Shown here: positions 26,345 through 36,295 of the stretch, piece by piece
Numbering within the stretch: the stretch's first letter is position 1
How the letters are laid out: each line of letters starts with the position of its first letter
Source: Maridesulfovibrio ferrireducens
GTDB lineage: Bacteria > Desulfobacterota > Desulfovibrionia > Desulfovibrionales > Desulfovibrionaceae
NCBI RefSeq assembly: GCF_016342405.1
Contig: NZ_JAEINN010000009.1
Span: 1 to 64,000, forward strand
Direction: 5' to 3'
DNA: 64,000 bases
Program-made: the position numbers and the translations under genes
The notes under the pieces: generated by a model
What the model saw: the letters and a program-made list of their open reading frames with translations, nothing else
The model's database searches: none
What the model was told of the DNA's origin: nothing

Positions 26345-28126
26345 TTACATCTGCAACCGGAAGGTATCCGTTGACAACTTCCGCTCAAGGCGTCTTGCCA
26401 CGATGCTCATCATGTAGCAACAGATAAAATACAAAGCTGCCACGGTTGTGTATATCTCAAAAGGATAAATCATAAGCCTGTTATTAAGCCCCTGTGCGAC
26501 AAAAGTAAGCTCAAGGACTCCGATAACAAAGGCCAGAGAAGAATCTTTAAAAATCGCAATAAACTGTCCGACAATAGCGGGAAGCATCTGTTTCAAGGCT
26601 TGTGGAAGAATAATTTTACGCATGGCCTGAAGATAGGTCAGCCCGGTACTCACGGCGGCTTCAAGCTGCCCCGGAGGAATATTCTGAATACCGCTTCGCA
26701 CAATTTCAGCGAGATAAGCTCCGGTAAAAACAGTCAGAGCAATAGTCGCACTCCAGAAAACATTCAAAAATGTTCCAGTCAAAATGGGAATAAAGAAATA
26801 AATCCAGAAGATAACCATGATCAGCGGGTTACCGCGGATAAGTTCAATATAAAGAGTGCTGGGTATAAAAAACAATTTATTCTTGGAAGTTCTGCCGACG
26901 CCGACAATAAGCCCAATAAAGAAACTTACTGAAATAGCGATGACAGACATAAGGATCGAGAAGGATAATCCGCCGAGTCCCCATAAAACTTCGTTAGGAC
27001 CGCCGTTAGGAAATCTCCAGTAAATGAGTGTTCCGAGATTGTCCCATATAACCTGAAAATTAAATCCGGATAAACCGACTCCCGCCATAATAACTACAAA
27101 TAACAAAAATGAAACAAAAGTAGCTTTCCATATCAGAGAGAAAATCTTTTTAATTTTATTCAACAAAGCTTTTCTGGCAGCCTGAGCACGGGTAAGATTG
27201 AAATCTTCTGAACGTCTGCGGAAACAGCAACTGCTGAGCGCTGATAATAAGGAAAGAGAAGCCAGGAAAGGCCAGAAAAAGATATCCGCAAAAGCGTGAC
27301 CGATTGTTTTGTCTTTTTTAGGAATAATTTGAAGCTTAAGATTCACCAGATTCAAAATTCCGGCAATAATCAGTGAAAGTGAAAGGTACACAATCGTCGC
27401 CGCGGTAGTCGCTTCAAAGCCTTTAAATGTAAGAGATTCTATCTGCTGAGAAGCCCAGCAAAGCTCTGTAACACCAACAACCATAGCAAGTGAGGAGTTC
27501 TTCATATTGTTTAAGAACTCACTGCCGAGCGGCGGAATAATAGCTCTGAAAGCCAGAGGCAGAACGATCTTGCTAAGGGTCTGGAACGGCGTAAGGCCGG
27601 ATGAATATGATGCTTCCAGAAGCCCTTTAGGAATGGACTGAATACCCGCGCGAATAACCTCAGCCATGAAGGCACTGGTGTATATACCGAGAGCAAGAGT
27701 CGCCGCGACCATCTCATAGTTATAATCGAAAAGTTTATTACGTAATTCTTCCGGCAGCCCCATAGGAAGCGCAAAATACCAAAAGAAAAGTTGAATCAAA
27801 AGTGGTGTATTTCTAAAAAACTCAACATATGCGGATGCGAACCAATTAACAGGCTTAAACTGTGACAACCGGCCTAGACCGAACAAAACACCCAGTCCCA
27901 ACGCAATTCCCGAACTGATAAGGGAGATGGTTATGGTGTTTCCCAGTCCGGTGATGAGCATGTCGCCCAGCACAACGCCATAAGACGCATCCTTTTTATA
28001 AAGAACACTCCAGTCAAACTTATAGCCGAAGTCAAAAACCCAGCCGAAATAATAAACCAGCAGAGCTGTCAGTGTTGCAAGACACAGGTACTGCACCCAA
28101 GCTTTTTCAAGATAACGATTAATCAT
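26345..28126 (-). CDS. fused polar amino-acid ABC transporter permease (two permease domains)
   Basis: A 593-residue inner-membrane protein made of two HisM/GlnP-type permease units, residues about 1-270 and 340-590. Each has its EAA loop (EASYSSGLTPFQTL near 193 and EAAVSTGLTYLQAM near 497) and its own N-terminal hydrophobic start. The linker around 280-330 is charged. In most bacteria these are two separate genes, so this single chain would form the complete transmembrane pair. It follows the binding protein, with a strong hairpin between the two genes. Substrate (glutamate/glutamine or other polar amino acid) cannot be read. Confidence 0.9.
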   Translation of the reverse strand: MINRYLEKAWVQYLCLATLTALLVYYFGWVFDFGYKFDWSVLYKKDASYGVVLGDMLITGLGNTITISLISSGIALGLGVLFGLGRLSQFKPVNWFASAYVEFFRNTPLLIQLFFWYFALPMGLPEELRNKLFDYNYEMVAATLALGIYTSAFMAEVIRAGIQSIPKGLLEASYSSGLTPFQTLSKIVLPLAFRAIIPPLGSEFLNNMKNSSLAMVVGVTELCWASQQIESLTFKGFEATTAATIVYLSLSLIIAGILNLVNLKLQIIPKKDKTIGHAFADIFFWPFLASLSLLSALSSCCFRRRSEDFNLTRAQAARKALLNKIKKIFSLIWKATFVSFLLFVVIMAGVGLSGFNFQVIWDNLGTLIYWRFPNGGPNEVLWGLGGLSFSILMSVIAISVSFFIGLIVGVGRTSKNKLFFIPSTLYIELIRGNPLIMVIFWIYFFIPILTGTFLNVFWSATIALTVFTGAYLAEIVRSGIQNIPPGQLEAAVSTGLTYLQAMRKIILPQALKQMLPAIVGQFIAIFKDSSLAFVIGVLELTFVAQGLNNRLMIYPFEIYTTVAALYFICCYMMSIVARRLERKLSTDTFRLQM

Positions 28127-28152
28127 TGCTGAATTTTCTCATTGATTCGATT

Positions 28153-28193
28153 TTTAAAAAAAATGGCGGGACCGATAACTTGCATCGGTCCCG
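28153..28193 (-). terminator. intercistronic hairpin/terminator between binding protein and permease
   Basis: CGGGACCGAT (28167-28176) and ATCGGTCCCG (28184-28193), perfect ten-base stem, followed on the minus strand by CCA and an eight-base U tract. It would attenuate transcription into the permease gene. Confidence 0.75.
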
Positions 28194-28228
28194 TCTGATC
28201 TCGCGATTAAGTGAGATTTATGTGTCCG

Positions 28229-29050
28229 CTAAGGCCACATTTCAATTTTATCAGTCATAGGGAAATAATATTTGGTGTCAGGACCGTACCATTTGTCATA
28301 GATCTTCTGGTAAGTTCCGTCGTTCCACATATCCTGCAAAGTGAAGTTAACTGAATCACGCCATTTGGAATCATCTTCAGGAAGACCGATACCGTAAGGC
28401 TCGTTGGAGAAGAATTCACCTACAAGTTCAAACTTGCCGGGAACCTGTGCAGCGTAGCCGAGCAGGATGGTGGAGTCAGTAGACCATGCGTCAACACGTC
28501 CCATCTGCAAAGCCTGAAAACACTCAGATTCTTTCTGGAAAGAAATAACTTTAGGAGCTGGATCACCAAGTTTTTTGAGTGCTGCGACAACGTTCAGCTC
28601 AGAAGTTGTACCCTGCATGGTAGCAATTCTTTTGCCTACGAAATCTTTAAGACTGCTGAACTTGCCCTTAGGAGCAAGCATTTTCTGTCCGTCGAAAAAG
28701 TAAGTAATGGAAAAGTCGATGGAATTGTCGCGTGAGCGTTTGTGGGTCATGTTGGAAAGAGACATGTCGATACGGCCCTGCTGCAGGAATCCGATACGAG
28801 TCTTGTTGTTAACAGGAACCATTTCAAGCTTAAGACCCATTTTGTCTGCAATAGCTTTAGCTATATCAACGTCAAATCCAACCCATTCTTTCTTTGCGTT
28901 GTAGAAAGCTCCGGGGATAGAGTCTGTCATGATACCGGCGCGAACAACTTTGTCTTTCATTACCTGATCATAAGTTGCTCCGGCGAAAGCAGAAGCCGCA
29001 AAAGCCAAAACCAGAGAAGCCGCAAGAGCCATAATCATCAATCTTTTCAT
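28229..29050 (-). CDS. periplasmic amino-acid binding protein of ABC transporter
   Basis: A 273-residue family 3 solute-binding protein with a signal peptide (MKRLMIMALAASLVLAFAASAFA, cut about residue 23). The core motif GFDVDIAKAIADKMGL near 57 and the RIGFLQQGRIDMS block near 85, followed by the RIATMQGTT segment near 142, are typical of the glutamate/polar amino-acid subfamily. It is encoded between the ATPase and fused permease genes of the same operon. A GGAGG site precedes the ATG. Confidence 0.92.
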   Translation of the reverse strand: MKRLMIMALAASLVLAFAASAFAGATYDQVMKDKVVRAGIMTDSIPGAFYNAKKEWVGFDVDIAKAIADKMGLKLEMVPVNNKTRIGFLQQGRIDMSLSNMTHKRSRDNSIDFSITYFFDGQKMLAPKGKFSSLKDFVGKRIATMQGTTSELNVVAALKKLGDPAPKVISFQKESECFQALQMGRVDAWSTDSTILLGYAAQVPGKFELVGEFFSNEPYGIGLPEDDSKWRDSVNFTLQDMWNDGTYQKIYDKWYGPDTKYYFPMTDKIEMWP

Positions 29051-29080
29051 TTTTTCCTCCAGATATAAAAATAAAAAAAC

Positions 29081-29117
29081 AAAAAAAGAGCGGCTTCCCC
29101 TACAAGAGGAAACCGCT
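29081..29117 (-). terminator. intercistronic hairpin between ATPase and binding protein
   Basis: AGCGG (29089-29093) pairs with CCGCT (29113-29117), extended by TTCC/GGAA pairs, followed on the minus strand by seven U. It is a likely partial terminator or mRNA stabiliser. Confidence 0.65.
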
Positions 29118-29122
29118 TTCAG

Positions 29123-29851
29123 CTAATGTGAGAGAATCTTACTCAGGAACAATTTAGAACGTTCATGCTGCGGATTATTAAAAAATTCATCCGGAGTATT
29201 TTGTTCTATGAGAGCGCCTTCGTCCATAAATATAACCCTGTCCGCAACTTCACGGGCAAAACCCATTTCATGCGTAACACAAACCATGGTCATGCCCTCA
29301 CGGGCAAGAGCCTTCATAACGTCCAGAACTTCATTAATCATTTCAGGATCAAGAGCAGAAGTAGGCTCATCAAAAAGCATGATATTAGGACGCATGGCAA
29401 GACCGCGCGCAATGGCCACACGCTGCTGCTGTCCACCGGAAAGCTGTGCAGGATAATCGCTGGCTTTATCTGGAATATTGACCTTGGACAGCAATTCCAT
29501 AGCAAGATCTTCTGCATCCTTGCGTTTCATATTGCGCACCATGGTCGGCGCTAACATTATATTTTCTAAAACAGTCATATGCGGGTACAAGTTGAACGAC
29601 TGAAAAACAAACCCGATTTCTGCTCGAAGCAAAGGAAGGTTTACTCTCGGCCCGTTGACATCAATCCCTTCTACAATAATCTCGCCTTCCTGAATCGGCT
29701 CGAGACGATTAATGCAACGGATCATGGTACTTTTACCAGACCCGGAAGGCCCGCAGACAACAACGACTTCACCCTGCTTAATATGAATATTAAGATCACG
29801 CAGGGCGTGATACTCACCATAGTATTTATTAACATTATTAAACTTTATCAC
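29123..29851 (-). CDS. polar amino-acid ABC transporter ATPase (GlnQ type)
   Basis: A 242-residue ATPase with Walker [10 protein letters not shown] near residue 34, the [16 protein letters not shown] signature near 133, Walker [15 protein letters not shown] near 155 and the switch His in CVTHEM near 192. This is the GlnQ/HisP class. Translation probably starts at GTG. It is first in the minus-strand operon ATPase, binding protein, fused permease, and its 5' end faces the divergently transcribed sigma-54 activator gene. Confidence 0.93.
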   Translation of the reverse strand: MIKFNNVNKYYGEYHALRDLNIHIKQGEVVVVCGPSGSGKSTMIRCINRLEPIQEGEIIVEGIDVNGPRVNLPLLRAEIGFVFQSFNLYPHMTVLENIMLAPTMVRNMKRKDAEDLAMELLSKVNIPDKASDYPAQLSGGQQQRVAIARGLAMRPNIMLFDEPTSALDPEMINEVLDVMKALAREGMTMVCVTHEMGFAREVADRVIFMDEGALIEQNTPDEFFNNPQHERSKLFLSKILSH

Positions 29852-30219
29852 TTTTGTATAAACCCGTTGTAAATTTTATTCTTGAAAAGAGCTTGAGCAA
29901 TTATCAAATGGACAAAAATTCGGCAAGCCCTCTCCCTTTTTAACTGAAAACTCTTCTTTTGACGTTTTTAGGAATTATTTCACGCAAAAAATACTGAATA
30001 ATCAAAAGATGCCTAACTTTTTACTTAAACCATCATTTCTGACAATTTTGTCCATTTCGAAAAAAGAAATTTAATTACATTTTTTTACGTTTTCTTTAAA
30101 ATACTTCATCACAATAGACATGATGGCTATATTTTTTACAGTAAACAAGAGATGTTAGCCTCTTCGAAACTATCTTTGTCACTGTTTTCAACTCAATTTT
30201 TATTCATATCTATAATATA
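29852..30219. other. intergenic region between ABC operon and sigma-54 activator
   Basis: This 368-base AT-rich gap holds no gene. AAATGGACAAAAATT at 29906-29920 recurs in inverted form at 30044-30057, a candidate operator pair. No good TGGCAC-N5-TTGC sigma-54 promoter was found by eye. Confidence 0.5.
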
Positions 30220-31710
30220 ATGGAGTTGAAAAGGTTGCCAGTTACGGATATGAGTTCAAACATGCCTGATAATACTTTACTATTCATCGCCGAACCACAA
30301 TCCGTGACTTCCGTCTTCTCTCCACTAAAAGAAGCGGGGTTTCAGGCTGGACTTGCTGACAACCTCGCAGGCGCAATAAATTTTATAAAAAAATCAAAAC
30401 CGTGTCTGATTTTCACCAGACCGGTTATGCAGGGATATTCAGCTCAGGCCCTTTTGGCAGAAGCAGTCAATATTGAAAATTTCCCTCCTGTAATTATTTT
30501 TTCCCGTAACGGTTCTGCGGATGAAGCTCAGAAATTTCTAGAACTTGGAGCACGCGACTACTGGCTTGAGCCTCTTTCATGGGAAAAAATCAAGCTCATG
30601 CTTCCTGAAAAAAAACATCCGGCTCAGTTACCTGACGAAATTGTCCCTCCCGCAAAAAGCGGCTCACAAGGAACTCAAGGCCGCTATCAGGTTATCGGAA
30701 ACCATCCGGCAATGCAGCGGGTCCTCGGCCTTGCCAAACAGGTTGCTAAATCAAAGGCGACAGTTCTTATTTCCGGCGAATCCGGTACCGGTAAAGAAAT
30801 GTTCGCCAGATTTCTACATCATCATTCAGACCGGAGTGACCGTGCATTTGTAGCCATCAACTGCGCAGCCCTTCCCGAACATCTCTTGGAATCTGAGCTT
30901 TTCGGACACGAAAAAGGTTCCTTCACGGGGGCAATAAGCCGAAAGCTGGGTAAATTTGAACTGGCCTCGGGCGGAACAATACTTCTTGATGAAATCACTG
31001 AAATGGAACTCGGCCTTCAAGCCAAACTTCTAAGAGTTTTACAAGAAGGTGAAATTGACCGTGTAGGCGGAGTAGAAACAGTAAAAGTAGACGTAAGAGT
31101 TCTTGCCACCACCAACCGCAATATTGAAGGTGCAGTAAAAGAAGGATCTTTCAGGCAGGACCTTTTTTACAGATTAAATGTCATCCCGCTAAAACTTCCG
31201 GCCCTTGCCCAGCGCGGTGACGACATAATGCTGCTTGCAAAATTTTTCGTTGATAAATACTGCCGGGAATATGGAATAACCCCGCTTGCTTTTTCAGATG
31301 AATCTGTGAAATGGCTCCTTGGATATGAATGGCCCGGTAATGTCCGTGAACTGCAAAACCTTATGGAACGCGCCGTTCTCCTCTCTGGAGCAGGCCCTAT
31401 AGAATCCAAACACTTCCTGAATGACCCGGATGCATGGATGCCGGAAGACTCGTTCCAACCTATATCTGAAACCTCAGAACCGGGAGCATCTGCCACCGGA
31501 TCAGAGCAGACAGCGAACACGGCGATACCCGTCGGGGATTCAGCGCATTCAGGAGTTGTGACTATTTCAGAAATGGAAAAACAGCTCATAATACGAAGTC
31601 TGGATCAAACCAGCGGGAACAGAACCAAAGCAGCCGACCTGCTCGGGATTTCAGTCCGCACACTGCGAAACAAGCTGAACGACTACAAGAAAACAGGGCT
31701 CAATCTCTAA
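30220..31710 (+). CDS. sigma-54-dependent transcriptional activator with degenerate receiver
   Basis: A 496-residue NtrC-type activator. The N-terminal receiver-like domain (about 15-130) has LIFTRPVM where the phospho-acceptor aspartate is normally found, so no phosphorylation site is visible. The AAA+ domain (about 163-395) has Walker A GESGTGKE, the sigma-54 contact loop EKGSFTGA (GSFTGA variant of GAFTGA) and the Walker B GGTILLDE. A Fis-type helix-turn-helix ends the protein (RTKAADLLGISVRTLRNKL). The start is uncertain: ATG at 30220 has no clear binding site, and TTG at 30235 after GGAG or ATG at 30250 are alternatives. It is divergent from the amino-acid ABC operon, a possible target. 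Confidence 0.85.
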   Translation: MELKRLPVTDMSSNMPDNTLLFIAEPQSVTSVFSPLKEAGFQAGLADNLAGAINFIKKSKPCLIFTRPVMQGYSAQALLAEAVNIENFPPVIIFSRNGSADEAQKFLELGARDYWLEPLSWEKIKLMLPEKKHPAQLPDEIVPPAKSGSQGTQGRYQVIGNHPAMQRVLGLAKQVAKSKATVLISGESGTGKEMFARFLHHHSDRSDRAFVAINCAALPEHLLESELFGHEKGSFTGAISRKLGKFELASGGTILLDEITEMELGLQAKLLRVLQEGEIDRVGGVETVKVDVRVLATTNRNIEGAVKEGSFRQDLFYRLNVIPLKLPALAQRGDDIMLLAKFFVDKYCREYGITPLAFSDESVKWLLGYEWPGNVRELQNLMERAVLLSGAGPIESKHFLNDPDAWMPEDSFQPISETSEPGASATGSEQTANTAIPVGDSAHSGVVTISEMEKQLIIRSLDQTSGNRTKAADLLGISVRTLRNKLNDYKKTGLNL

Positions 31711-31739
31711 AAACGCCCCAGCCTTACAAATAAAAAAAC

Positions 31740-31768
31740 GGTCCACCTGCATATTGAGCAGATGGACC
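31740..31768. terminator. terminator between sigma-54 activator and serS
   Basis: GGTCCACCTGC (31740-31750) and GCAGATGGACC (31758-31768), one mismatch, with T-rich sequence on the plus side and A-rich on the other, suiting both convergent genes. Confidence 0.85.
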
Positions 31769-31800
31769 ATTTTTATTTTTATAAAATAAAACAAAATTAA

Positions 31801-33078
31801 CTATTCAGGCTTAATGACATCAAGTCCGCCCATATAAGGTTTCAAAGCTTCAGGTATTAAAATAGTACCGTCTTTCTGCTGATAGTTTTCAACCACCGCA
31901 ACAAAAGTACGCCCTACAGCAAGTCCCGACCCGTTTAATGTATGTACATACTGTGCTTTTTTGGAATCTTTGGGCTTAAATTTAATATTTGCTCTGCGGG
32001 CCTGAAAATCACCGCAGTTTGAACAGGACGAAATCTCACGATATTTATCCTGACCGGGAAGCCAGACTTCGAGATCATAAGTTTTCTTTGCGCCGAACCC
32101 TATATCTCCGGTGCAAAGAGTGATTACCCTATAGTGAAGATTAAGACGTTTAAGAATCTCTTCTGCATGAGAAGTCATCAACTCAAGCTCTTCAAAAGAT
32201 TTATCAGGATGTGCAAAGCGAACCATTTCAACTTTATGGAACTGGTGCTGACGAATCAGCCCTTTTGTATCTTTACCGTATGAGCCGGCTTCTGATCTGA
32301 AACAAGGAGTAGGGGCACAGTAGGCAACGGAAAGCTCCGCTTCGTCCAGCACTTCATCCCTGTGCAGATTAGTCAACGGAACTTCCGCTGTAGGAATCAA
32401 AAAGTATTCTGAATTTTCAAGCTTGAACAGATCTTCCGCAAATTTGGGAAGCTGTCCTGTTCCGTAAAGAGAATCACGGTTAACAATATATGGAGGAATT
32501 ATTTCAGTGTAACCGTGCTCCATAGTCTGAATATCGACCATAAGAGATGTCAAAGCTCTTTCAAGCCTTGCACCCCATTTACGCAGAACGGCAAAACGCG
32601 CCCCGGTAAGCTTTGCGGCACGCTCAAAATCAACTCCGCCAAGCTCAACAGCAAGATCCCAATGCTCACGCGGTTCAAAATCGAGTACAGGCTTTTCGCC
32701 CCACACCCTTATGACGGGGTTATCATCTTCACTCGCTCCCACAGGAACGGAGTCGTCGGGAATATTAGGAACAGATACAAGCCAGTCATGTTCTGCGACT
32801 TCAATATCTTTTAAATCTTCATCGAGAGCCTTGATTTTGCCGGCAAGTTCACCCATGCGGGCAATAATTTCATCAGCATTTCCGCCTTCGCGTTTAATCT
32901 TGGCAATATCAGCGGAAGTGGTGTTGCGCTCAGCTTTCAAGACTTCTACTTCCTGAACAAGCTCTCTGCGACGTCCATCAAGCTCATTGAACTCTTCAAC
33001 GTTCAGCTTGGAATTTCTGTTTTTCAGACTTTCGCGAACAACATCCAAATTATTACGAACAAATTTTAAATCGAGCAT
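31801..33078 (-). CDS. serS: seryl-tRNA synthetase
   Basis: A 425-residue class II synthetase. The N-terminal 105 residues form the long antiparallel coiled coil that binds tRNA-Ser. Motif 2 is [22 protein letters not shown] near 263 and motif 3 is [16 protein letters not shown] near 390. GAGGAG lies eight bases before the ATG. It ends in a terminator shared with the convergent activator gene. No tRNA gene or T-box leader is attached. Confidence 0.97.
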   Translation of the reverse strand: MLDLKFVRNNLDVVRESLKNRNSKLNVEEFNELDGRRRELVQEVEVLKAERNTTSADIAKIKREGGNADEIIARMGELAGKIKALDEDLKDIEVAEHDWLVSVPNIPDDSVPVGASEDDNPVIRVWGEKPVLDFEPREHWDLAVELGGVDFERAAKLTGARFAVLRKWGARLERALTSLMVDIQTMEHGYTEIIPPYIVNRDSLYGTGQLPKFAEDLFKLENSEYFLIPTAEVPLTNLHRDEVLDEAELSVAYCAPTPCFRSEAGSYGKDTKGLIRQHQFHKVEMVRFAHPDKSFEELELMTSHAEEILKRLNLHYRVITLCTGDIGFGAKKTYDLEVWLPGQDKYREISSCSNCGDFQARRANIKFKPKDSKKAQYVHTLNGSGLAVGRTFVAVVENYQQKDGTILIPEALKPYMGGLDVIKPE

Positions 33079-33182
33079 TTAGTTCTCCTCATATTCTCCC
33101 CATATTGGTCATTGCCTTTGCTGTAACCAATGTCAGCACAGTAATAAAGGGGATTTTTTAAACATCGGCGGAAAAACCCAAC

Positions 33183-33590
33183 CTACAAATCATCAATGCC
33201 CATAAGTTTATTGTCATGAACACACCATATATTAACACAAAGCCCGATAAACAGAAGTAATGACATTAAACTTCCTGACCAGCAGGCAACTAATACAAAA
33301 ATAAACCCGGCAACAATCCCGAAAACCTGAAATCCTTTTTTCCATCCCCAAGGTTTAGCAATCCATGACCTTTCAGTGTCAATAATTTTTTCAATATAGG
33401 CAAAAGGCGGCGTAGGATCAGGAAGTTTTATCAGTGATCCCCACAAGCCGCCCATTGAAATAAAAAAAATAAAAAAAGAACGATGCCACAAAGCCATAAG
33501 AAAAACACCAAACCCGAGAACTCCAAGTATCCAGTTCCAATGGCTCTGATGTCTCTGCCAATAAAAATTTATATGTTTTCTAAAGTTCAT
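33183..33590 (-). CDS. hypothetical membrane protein
   Basis: Not recognised. A 135-residue protein with tryptophan-rich N-terminal segment and four hydrophobic helices in two pairs (about 18-34, 38-52, 85-105, 107-124), with a hydrophilic loop of about 30 residues (IEKIIDTERSW) between the pairs. It lies upstream of serS on the same strand by about 100 bases and diverges from a binding-protein gene. No ribosome binding site of note. Confidence 0.55.
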   Translation of the reverse strand: MNFRKHINFYWQRHQSHWNWILGVLGFGVFLMALWHRSFFIFFISMGGLWGSLIKLPDPTPPFAYIEKIIDTERSWIAKPWGWKKGFQVFGIVAGFIFVLVACWSGSLMSLLLFIGLCVNIWCVHDNKLMGIDDL

Positions 33591-33751
33591 TTGTTTATTA
33601 TAATAATACCAAGGTTAACCATTTTACTACAAAATAATAAATGATTCACAACACAACTTTCTAGTAAGTAAGCCCTATCACTTTCTCTGGCAAGCTCCCC
33701 ATTAGAGAGAAAACAAACCAACTTGTTACCCATTTAGGAGGAAATTAAGTC

Positions 33752-34474
33752 ATGCGTTATTTAGCTATACTCATTATTTTTAATTTACTCTTAGCAGTGC
33801 CGGTAGCAAATGCAGAAAACAAATCCCTGACTTTCACAACGGGAGATGCCAGAGATGACGCCCGTACCAAAGCAATGAAAGAAATACTGACTCGTTGTTT
33901 CAATCGCATGGATATAAAAATAAACATCATCCCCATGCCATCTGAACGCTCTCTATATAATGCAAATGCCGGCACTCAAGATGGCAATTTTCTACGAACT
34001 GAAGGTATTTCTAAAACCTACCCTAATTTAATCATGGTTCCAGAGCCTTTTTATGTAAACACAATCGTAGCCTTTTCACACAATAAAAATATCAAAATAG
34101 ACGGGTGGAAAAGTTTACTTCCTTACAGCGTGGCATGGGTTAGCGGCTGGAAAAATTGTGATCGTGAGCTGAGCAAGGCTAAAACTGTAACCAGAGTCAG
34201 GAGTGAAAAAGCACTATTTTCTTTCTTAGCAAAAAAACGGGCTGATGTAGGTGTTTTTGGCCTGAATACAGGATCAGCAATGCTTAAAAAATTAGGCATC
34301 ACCAATGTTTATCCTTTATCTCCCCCAATAGTTTTAAGTAATTTATACCTTTACATTCATAAAATTCATATCTCTATAATCCCGCAGATAGTAAAAACAC
34401 TTCAAGAAATGAAACATGACGGGACATACGAAAAAATTACAAATAAGTACAAATTCATAAAACCGATTAAATAA
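33752..34474 (+). CDS. periplasmic family-3-type solute-binding protein
   Basis: A 240-residue exported protein with a signal peptide (about 1-20, ending VANAEN). The rest has the fold pattern of small SBP_bac_3-like proteins, including the DARTKAMKEILTRCF segment near 34, DVGVFGLNTGSAM near 162 and a KNCDR segment. It is not attached to any ABC transporter gene, so it may be an orphan receptor for a sensor system or an enzyme-like relative. The ATG follows TAGGAGG with good spacing. Confidence 0.7.
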   Translation: MRYLAILIIFNLLLAVPVANAENKSLTFTTGDARDDARTKAMKEILTRCFNRMDIKINIIPMPSERSLYNANAGTQDGNFLRTEGISKTYPNLIMVPEPFYVNTIVAFSHNKNIKIDGWKSLLPYSVAWVSGWKNCDRELSKAKTVTRVRSEKALFSFLAKKRADVGVFGLNTGSAMLKKLGITNVYPLSPPIVLSNLYLYIHKIHISIIPQIVKTLQEMKHDGTYEKITNKYKFIKPIK

Positions 34475-34536
34475 CTGAAATCACCCCTATCTCTTTCCCT
34501 CTTCAAATATCATTAAATAAAGTATAGAGTTCCTGC

Positions 34537-35013
34537 ATGATAAATACAGTACCCTCAATCGGAAATATTCTTGTTGATAAAAAGTGGACCATGGCAACGG
34601 CGGAATCATGCACCGGCGGACTTGTTTCAGCAACTCTTACAGACTTTTCCGGTAGCTCATCCTGGTTCACAGGAGCTATCGTAGCCTATTCAAATGAAGT
34701 CAAAATATCCCTTCTAAACGTCCCGGAATCAATTATAATAGAACATGGAGCAGTCAGCGAACCGACAGTTAGAGCTATGGCTGAGGGAGTCTGCAAAACG
34801 GTTGGCACAAACGTAGGAGTATCCCTTTCAGGCGTTGCAGGACCAACCGGCGGTACCCCGGAAAAACCTGTCGGCACGGTATGGATGGGCTGGCATGTTA
34901 ACGGAACTACCTATTCAAAAAAATTTATTTTCCCCGGAGACCGCATGAGTGTTAAACAGCAAAGCCTGCATAAGGTACTTGAACGACTCCTCGAAATCCT
35001 TAAAAAAAGCTGA
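34537..35013 (+). CDS. pncC: CinA C-terminal-type nicotinamide-nucleotide amidase
   Basis: A 158-residue protein equal to the C-terminal domain of CinA, which deamidates NMN to nicotinate mononucleotide. The family motif ATAESCTGGLVS lies near residue 20 and GVAGPTGGTPEKPVGTVW near 98, both active-site elements. The N-terminal MoCF domain of full-length CinA is absent, as in stand-alone PncC. The start context is weak. It is followed after 14 bases by a porin-like gene. Confidence 0.9.
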   Translation: MINTVPSIGNILVDKKWTMATAESCTGGLVSATLTDFSGSSSWFTGAIVAYSNEVKISLLNVPESIIIEHGAVSEPTVRAMAEGVCKTVGTNVGVSLSGVAGPTGGTPEKPVGTVWMGWHVNGTTYSKKFIFPGDRMSVKQQSLHKVLERLLEILKKS

Positions 35014-35027
35014 ACCTGGAACTTTCA

Positions 35028-36266
35028 ATGACAAGAATATTCTCCATACTGATACTGCTCATTCTCACTCCCGGAACATGTCTGGCTTACACCTCAAACA
35101 ACCTGCATAAACAACTCGACCTTTATGGACGCGCTGATGATCGGGAAATTGGTTTTATGAATCAGTTCCGCGAATCATGGGCGGAAGTGCAGAATGCAAC
35201 AGGCCCGCTGGTCATAGACGGGGATGTGCTCGGTTACTGGCAGGGCTATGCAGATTCAAAAATTGCCGGAGATAAAAAAGAAGGCAGAGACTACGGAGGA
35301 TTCAAGGCCCGCCTCAGGCTCAATTGGAAGCCTGTTGAAAATGGACAACTATTCATACAGCTGCAAGGCGGACAAGCCGATACAGGCAGCAACCCGTCAA
35401 GCCGCGGAATGGTTGCCACCCCTCTGAACTCGCTCGCCTCACGTACAACAGCAGGTGGACAGGCTTCCATCTCCGATGTCCTGTACACCCATCATTTTGC
35501 AAAAGATAAATTTTTCGTAACTCTAGGTTGGAGTGAACCTGAATCTTTTCTTGATGCCAACCGTTTTGCCGGAAACGGGCGAACACAGTTCACCAATACG
35601 ATATTCAACAACGAACCTATTTTTGACTTAGTTGATGAAAACCATCCTATCATTGCTGTGGGCTACAGCCCTGTTGAAAAGTTCAAATTCACATTCCTTG
35701 CCCAATCCATCAGCAGATCAGCTTTGCCACGCGATCAGCAAAAACAAGGATTTGATAACCTGTTAGACGATCCCTTTTTAGGCGGGCAACTGACCTACTC
35801 TCCATCATTTGGCAATTTACCGGGTAACTATCGTCTTTTCGGTTGGACCAATACATATAAACAAACTCGCCTTGATGGAAACGGCGACTCTGCAAACTGG
35901 GGATTCGCCTTCAACATGGACCAGAATCTGACCAAAGACTTCGGTATATTTGCCAGAGTAGGGAAGGGCAACAGCGCTGTTAACAACATCACATGGAGTT
36001 GGTCACTCGGCACGAACTGGCAAGCGTGTATTCCGGGCAGAGATGAAGATGTATGGGGAGTTGCAGCAGGCGGCGTGCAAGGAAACAAACACACCGCAAA
36101 CAGCGACATGGAATTCCACTATGAAACATTCTACCAGATCAAAATCAGCAACAATTTCTCAATCGTTCCGGATTTAACTTATGTATCGAACTCTCTGGCA
36201 ACTAATGGTAATGATGATATTGTGTTCGGAATGTTGAAATTTTTCTTCTCTTTTTCCACACCCTGA
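35028..36266 (+). CDS. OprB-like outer-membrane porin
   Basis: A 412-residue outer-membrane protein with a signal peptide (about 1-20, CLAYTS). The mature part has alternating hydrophobic/polar beta strands, glycine and aromatic-rich turns, and the pattern of carbohydrate-selective OprB porins (GQLFIQLQGGQA near 105, GGQASISDVLYTHHF near 145, SWSLGTNWQACIP near 330). It lacks a terminal phenylalanine, ending FSFSTP. Substrate cannot be deduced. It starts 14 bases after pncC. Confidence 0.7.
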   Translation: MTRIFSILILLILTPGTCLAYTSNNLHKQLDLYGRADDREIGFMNQFRESWAEVQNATGPLVIDGDVLGYWQGYADSKIAGDKKEGRDYGGFKARLRLNWKPVENGQLFIQLQGGQADTGSNPSSRGMVATPLNSLASRTTAGGQASISDVLYTHHFAKDKFFVTLGWSEPESFLDANRFAGNGRTQFTNTIFNNEPIFDLVDENHPIIAVGYSPVEKFKFTFLAQSISRSALPRDQQKQGFDNLLDDPFLGGQLTYSPSFGNLPGNYRLFGWTNTYKQTRLDGNGDSANWGFAFNMDQNLTKDFGIFARVGKGNSAVNNITWSWSLGTNWQACIPGRDEDVWGVAAGGVQGNKHTANSDMEFHYETFYQIKISNNFSIVPDLTYVSNSLATNGNDDIVFGMLKFFFSFSTP

Positions 36267-36295
36267 TCATAACTTTATTAAGAGGCTGTAATTAT

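Noticed and set aside
29852-30219. A sigma-54 promoter for the ABC operon
   Set aside because: No TGGCAC-N5-TTGC-like element with acceptable spacing was found on either strand.
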